Origin: Sutterella sp.
GTDB lineage: Bacteria; Pseudomonadota; Gammaproteobacteria; Burkholderiales; Burkholderiaceae_F
NCBI GenBank assembly: GCA_019418235.1
Contig: DYCH01000083.1
Coordinates: 1 to 7,597 of the forward strand
Reading direction: 5' to 3'
DNA: 7,597 nucleotides
Shown piece after piece: positions 5,493-7,597 of this stretch. How positions within the stretch are numbered: position 1 is the first letter of the stretch; each line of letters starts with the position of its first letter. The notes under the pieces are model-generated. The model saw nothing but the letters and a program-made list of their open reading frames with translations. It did no database searches and was not told the DNA's origin. The translations under genes and the position numbers were made by a program.

Positions 5493-6272
5493 ATGGCAAC
5501 CGAGAAATTACCCCTCGAAACCTCCGAAGACGAGTTGGTTGATCGAGAGCAACCTCTGATGGAGCACCTACTGGAACTTCGCACGCGCGTTGTTCGAGCC
5601 TGTGCTGCCGTCTTGATTGTGTTCTTGTGTCTGTCGCCGTTTATGAAGCAAATTTTTGACTTCTTGAGTTTGCCGTTGATGGCTGCACTGCCTCAAGGGG
5701 TCAAAATGCTTTCCACGGGCGTGGTTGCTCCGTTTTTTGTTCCCTTAAAGGTCACGCTTTTTTTGGCCTTTTTGATTTCGCTGCCGATCGTTTTATATCA
5801 ATTGTGGGCCTTTGTCGCACCAGGTTTATATAAGCGTGAGAAACGTCTCGTTTGGCCCATCCTTTTCTCAAGCTTATTGATGTTTGCGTTGGGGATGCTT
5901 TATTGCTATTTCGTGGTGTTTCGCATGGTCTTTATGTTTATCGCAGGTTTTAGTCCCGATAGCGTAAATTTTGCCCCTGATATTGATGCTTACTTCGGTT
6001 TTGTTATTTCCATGTTCTTAGCGTTCGGGATGACGTTTGAAGTGCCGATCGTGGTGATGGTTCTTAATCGAATGGGTGTGGCGCATTACGAAACGCTCGT
6101 GAAGGTTCGTCCTTACGTTATTGTGGGGGCATTCATTATTGCCGCTATCGTGACGCCCCCTGATGTGTTAAGCCAATGCCTTTTGGCATTGCCGTTAGTG
6201 ATTCTTTATCAAGTTGGCCTTTGGATGGTGAAGCTCTTTGGGAAAACCGCTCCGGAGTCTGACTCAGAATAG
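5493..6272 (+). CDS. tatC: TatC, core receptor of the twin-arginine translocase
   Basis: TatC is the six-helix membrane protein that recognises the twin-arginine motif and nucleates the Tat translocon. The 259-residue product has the N-terminal cytoplasmic MEHLLELRTRVVRA motif (23-36) and the FVPLKVTLFLAFLISLPIV segment (82-100). It then has LWAFVAPGLYKREKR (104-118), with Glu116 at the signal-peptide-binding position equivalent to E. coli Glu103. FGMTFEVP carries Glu183, and TPPDVLSQ carries Asp224. Six hydrophobic segments are recognisable. It starts 9 bases after tatB, again without a clear Shine-Dalgarno sequence, and ends shortly before a terminator. Confidence 0.97.
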   Translation: MATEKLPLETSEDELVDREQPLMEHLLELRTRVVRACAAVLIVFLCLSPFMKQIFDFLSLPLMAALPQGVKMLSTGVVAPFFVPLKVTLFLAFLISLPIVLYQLWAFVAPGLYKREKRLVWPILFSSLLMFALGMLYCYFVVFRMVFMFIAGFSPDSVNFAPDIDAYFGFVISMFLAFGMTFEVPIVVMVLNRMGVAHYETLVKVRPYVIVGAFIIAAIVTPPDVLSQCLLALPLVILYQVGLWMVKLFGKTAPESDSE

Positions 6273-6279
6273 ACCGATT

Positions 6280-6306
6280 AAAAAGGCCGCCAAGGGCGGC
6301 TTTTTT
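6280..6306 (+). terminator. Rho-independent terminator after tatC
   Basis: GCCGCC (6286-6291) pairs with GGCGGC (6295-6300) across the loop AAG. The stem is extended by five upstream As against the six-T tract at 6301-6306. It lies 7 bases after the tatC stop and ends the murA-hinT-tatABC unit. Confidence 0.92.
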
Positions 6307-6318
6307 GCAAATTAATAT

Positions 6319-6324
6319 GTGAGG
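6319..6324 (+). promoter_or_regulatory. Ribosome binding site deciding the start of the NIF3-family gene
   Basis: GTGAGG lies 6 bases before the ATG at 6331. The GTG at 6319 is in frame and could itself be read as a start, but it would remove the ribosome site and add four residues absent from YbgI, so the ATG is preferred. Confidence 0.65.
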
Positions 6325-6330
6325 CTTGCT

Positions 6331-7074
6331 ATGCATTGTGATGATCTCCTAGGCGCTTTAAATGCGTTTTTGAAACCTGAGCTCTTTAAAGACTACGCAC
6401 CCAACGGTTTACAAGTGCAAGGAAAGTCGGAAATTACGAAAATTGTGACGGCCGTGAGCGCTACGCAAACAGTGATTGATCGTGCGGTCGAACTTCAGGC
6501 CGATGCACTCTTGGTTCATCACGGTTGGTTTTGGAAGGGTGAAAATCCTTGCATTGTACGAACGAAACATCGTCGATTGAAGACGCTTTTGAGTGCCGAC
6601 ATCAATTTAATCGGTTACCACTTGCCCCTTGACGCTCATCCCGAGATTGGTAACAACGCTTTATTGGGCAAGCTTTTAAATGCTCAAAATTGCACGCAAA
6701 CCTCAGAAGGTAACTTCTTGTGGATGGGTGAGATTGCTCCGATGACGCTAGAGAAATTGACGCAATATTTGTCCGAACAGTTGGCTCGTGACGTGTTGGT
6801 TTTAGGGGATCGAAAGGGTGATATTACTCGTGTTGCGTGGTGCAGTGGTGCAGCGGAGAATTTCTTCGAAGATGCGATTACTGCGGGTGCTCAAGTCTAT
6901 ATCAGTGGGGAAGCGGCCGAACGCTCAACGCACATGGCTCGAGAAAGCGGTGTTCCCTATTTGGTGTGTGGGCATCATGCAACGGAGCGTTTGGGTATTC
7001 GTGCATTGGGCAACTGGATTGAAGAAACATTGGGAATTGAGTGCATTTTTGTTGATGACGACAATCCTCTTTAA
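6331..7074 (+). CDS. ybgI: NIF3/YbgI-family dinuclear metal-binding protein
   Basis: The product matches E. coli YbgI along its whole length and has the same size as I recall for that protein (247 residues). Conserved blocks are DYAPNGLQVQG (21-31), ADALLVHHGWFWKGENP (57-73), INLIGYHLPLDAHPEIGNNA (91-110), ISGEAAERSTHMARESG (191-207) and GHHATERLGIRAL (214-226). The expected dinuclear metal ligands His63, His64, Asp101, His215 and Glu219 are all present at matching positions. The biochemical role of the family is not settled; it is sometimes labelled GTP cyclohydrolase I type 2, but that activity should not be assumed here. In Burkholderiales this gene usually stands between tatC and petABC-sspA. 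Here it is alone between two terminators. Confidence 0.93.
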   Translation: MHCDDLLGALNAFLKPELFKDYAPNGLQVQGKSEITKIVTAVSATQTVIDRAVELQADALLVHHGWFWKGENPCIVRTKHRRLKTLLSADINLIGYHLPLDAHPEIGNNALLGKLLNAQNCTQTSEGNFLWMGEIAPMTLEKLTQYLSEQLARDVLVLGDRKGDITRVAWCSGAAENFFEDAITAGAQVYISGEAAERSTHMARESGVPYLVCGHHATERLGIRALGNWIEETLGIECIFVDDDNPL

Positions 7075-7103
7075 AGTCAAATAACTCTTTGAATATAAAG
7101 AAT

Positions 7104-7132
7104 AAAAACGCCATTTAATGGCGTTTTTGTTT
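7104..7132 (+). terminator. Rho-independent terminator after the NIF3-family gene
   Basis: AAAAACGCCAT (7104-7114) pairs perfectly with ATGGCGTTTTT (7118-7128) across the loop TTA, and more Ts follow at 7130-7133. The A-rich left arm means it could also stop transcription on the other strand. It lies 29 bases after the stop codon. Confidence 0.9.
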
Positions 7133-7156
7133 TGAACCCATTAAAATGGATATATT
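7127..7156 (+). promoter_or_regulatory. Possible sigma-70-type promoter for sspA
   Basis: TTGTTT (7127-7132) and TATATT (7151-7156) are separated by 18 bases. The -10 box is good; the -35 box matches the consensus only in TTG and overlaps the tail of the preceding terminator. Transcription would begin near 7163, leaving a leader of about 80 bases. This is a visual candidate only. Confidence 0.3.
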
Positions 7157-7172
7157 GGAATTAGCATCGTTA

Positions 7173-7224
7173 TTGGCCGGCGAAAGGTGGTGTGCTCACC
7201 TATAGTCAATTCGCCGAACACCAA
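7173..7224 (+). other. Possible structured leader of sspA
   Basis: CGGCGAA (7178-7184) pairs with TTCGCCG (7210-7216), and AGGTG (7185-7189) pairs with CACCT (7197-7201), leaving ATAGTCAA as a one-sided bulge. An outer TTGG/CCAA pair (7173-7176 with 7221-7224) can extend it. An alternative pairing GGTGT (7189-7193) with ACACC (7218-7222) would break the main fold. The structure ends just before the ribosome site at 7232-7236. Confidence 0.45.
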
Positions 7225-7231
7225 ACAGATT

Positions 7232-7236
7232 AGGAG
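7232..7236 (+). promoter_or_regulatory. Ribosome binding site of sspA
   Basis: AGGAG lies 7 bases before the ATG at 7244 and fixes the sspA start. Confidence 0.8.
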
Positions 7237-7243
7237 TCAATAA

Positions 7244-7597
7244 ATGATTTTATATTCTGGTTCGACTTGTCCGTTTTCTCATCGTTGTCGTTTCCTTTTG
7301 TATGAAAAGGGCATGGACTTTGAGGTCAAAGACATCGATGTCGGCAATGTACCGCCGGAAATCCTAACCATGAATCCTTATGGTGAGGTGCCGGTGTTGG
7401 AAGAACGTGAGTTTTTCCTCTATGAGTCGAACATTATTTGTGAATACTTAGATGAACGTTTCCCGCATCCGCAATTAATGCCGGCTGAACCCGTTCATCG
7501 CGCTCGCGTTCGTTTGTTCTTGTTTAATTTCGAACGTGAATTATTCAGCTACATGAAAACGCTTGAATCGCGTCAAGCTGTCGACTCTGCCAAGAAT
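7244..7597 (+). CDS. sspA: SspA, stringent starvation protein A (3' end missing)
   Basis: SspA has a glutathione-S-transferase fold but acts as an RNA-polymerase-associated regulator in stationary phase and starvation. The frame is open for 118 codons to the window end; the family is about 200-215 residues. The thioredoxin-like N-terminal domain is complete, with STCPFSHRCRFLLYEKGMDF (7-26), MNPYGEVPVL (43-52) and YESNIICEYLDERFP (60-74). The PHPQLMP segment (74-80) matches the conserved Pro-His-Pro surface patch of SspA proteins, which argues against a generic glutathione transferase. The helical C-terminal domain has begun (FLFNFERELFSYMKTLE). The partner gene sspB is expected downstream. 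petABC, which usually precedes sspA in this group, is not present. Confidence 0.93.
   Translation, partial: MILYSGSTCPFSHRCRFLLYEKGMDFEVKDIDVGNVPPEILTMNPYGEVPVLEEREFFLYESNIICEYLDERFPHPQLMPAEPVHRARVRLFLFNFERELFSYMKTLESRQAVDSAKN

Noticed and set aside
5290..5559. An 89-codon + strand frame overlapping tatB and tatC
   Set aside because: It is a shifted reading of the tatB end and tatC start, with no domain features; tatB and tatC are clear in their own frames.
6331..7074. Naming the NIF3-family gene as GTP cyclohydrolase I
   Set aside because: That label is used for some NIF3 proteins, but the sequence shows only the dinuclear metal site and YbgI-type blocks; the activity is not established from sequence.
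6818..7084. Two + strand frames overlapping the end of the NIF3-family gene
   Set aside because: Shadow frames: the conserved GHHATER block and metal ligands are in the ybgI frame.
1..7597. CRISPR arrays, insertion sequences, attachment sites, tRNA genes or a defence or toxin-antitoxin system
   Set aside because: I looked for repeats, terminal inverted repeats, tRNA-like folds and unrecognised gene pairs and saw none. Every gene belongs to a known core family.

Overview
This window is a compact, fully collinear stretch of housekeeping genes, all on the + strand, from a Gram-negative bacterium. The layout points to a betaproteobacterium of the order Burkholderiales. The genes resemble those of Burkholderia and Bordetella relatives, but GC content looks moderate by eye and several genes normally found in this neighbourhood are missing. 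That fits a reduced, gut-type lineage such as the Sutterellaceae (Parasutterella or Sutterella); this placement is an inference and was not tested by search.

Region 1 (1-2843) is the Mla phospholipid-transport operon. It holds the C-terminal part of mlaE (cut by the window start), then mlaD, mlaA, mlaC and mlaB, separated by only 7 to 23 bases and closed by a hairpin terminator. The missing ATPase gene mlaF should lie just upstream. Together these proteins move phospholipids between the outer membrane (lipoprotein MlaA), the periplasm (MlaC) and the inner-membrane MlaFEDB complex, keeping the outer leaflet asymmetric.

Region 2 (2844-6306) starts with a leader of about 125 bases rich in dyads. 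It is followed by murA (first committed step of peptidoglycan synthesis), hinT (HIT-family nucleotide hydrolase) and tatA-tatB-tatC (twin-arginine translocase), and ends at a strong terminator. A conspicuous 11-bp stem-loop sits between tatA and tatB.

Region 3 (6307-7128) is a single gene for a NIF3/YbgI-family dinuclear-metal protein, squeezed between two terminators. Region 4 (7129-7597) has a possible promoter, a structured leader and the first 118 codons of sspA, which runs off the window end.

I see no mobile element, CRISPR array, tRNA or rRNA, toxin-antitoxin pair or defence system, and no evidence for an undescribed system. The most informative signals are absences. In typical Burkholderiales the his operon lies between murA and hinT, petABC (cytochrome bc1) lies between the NIF3 gene and sspA, and bolA with ABC-2 transporter genes lies between mlaB and murA. 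All three blocks are missing here. The second interest is a set of possible RNA structures in the murA leader, the tatA-tatB gap and the sspA leader.
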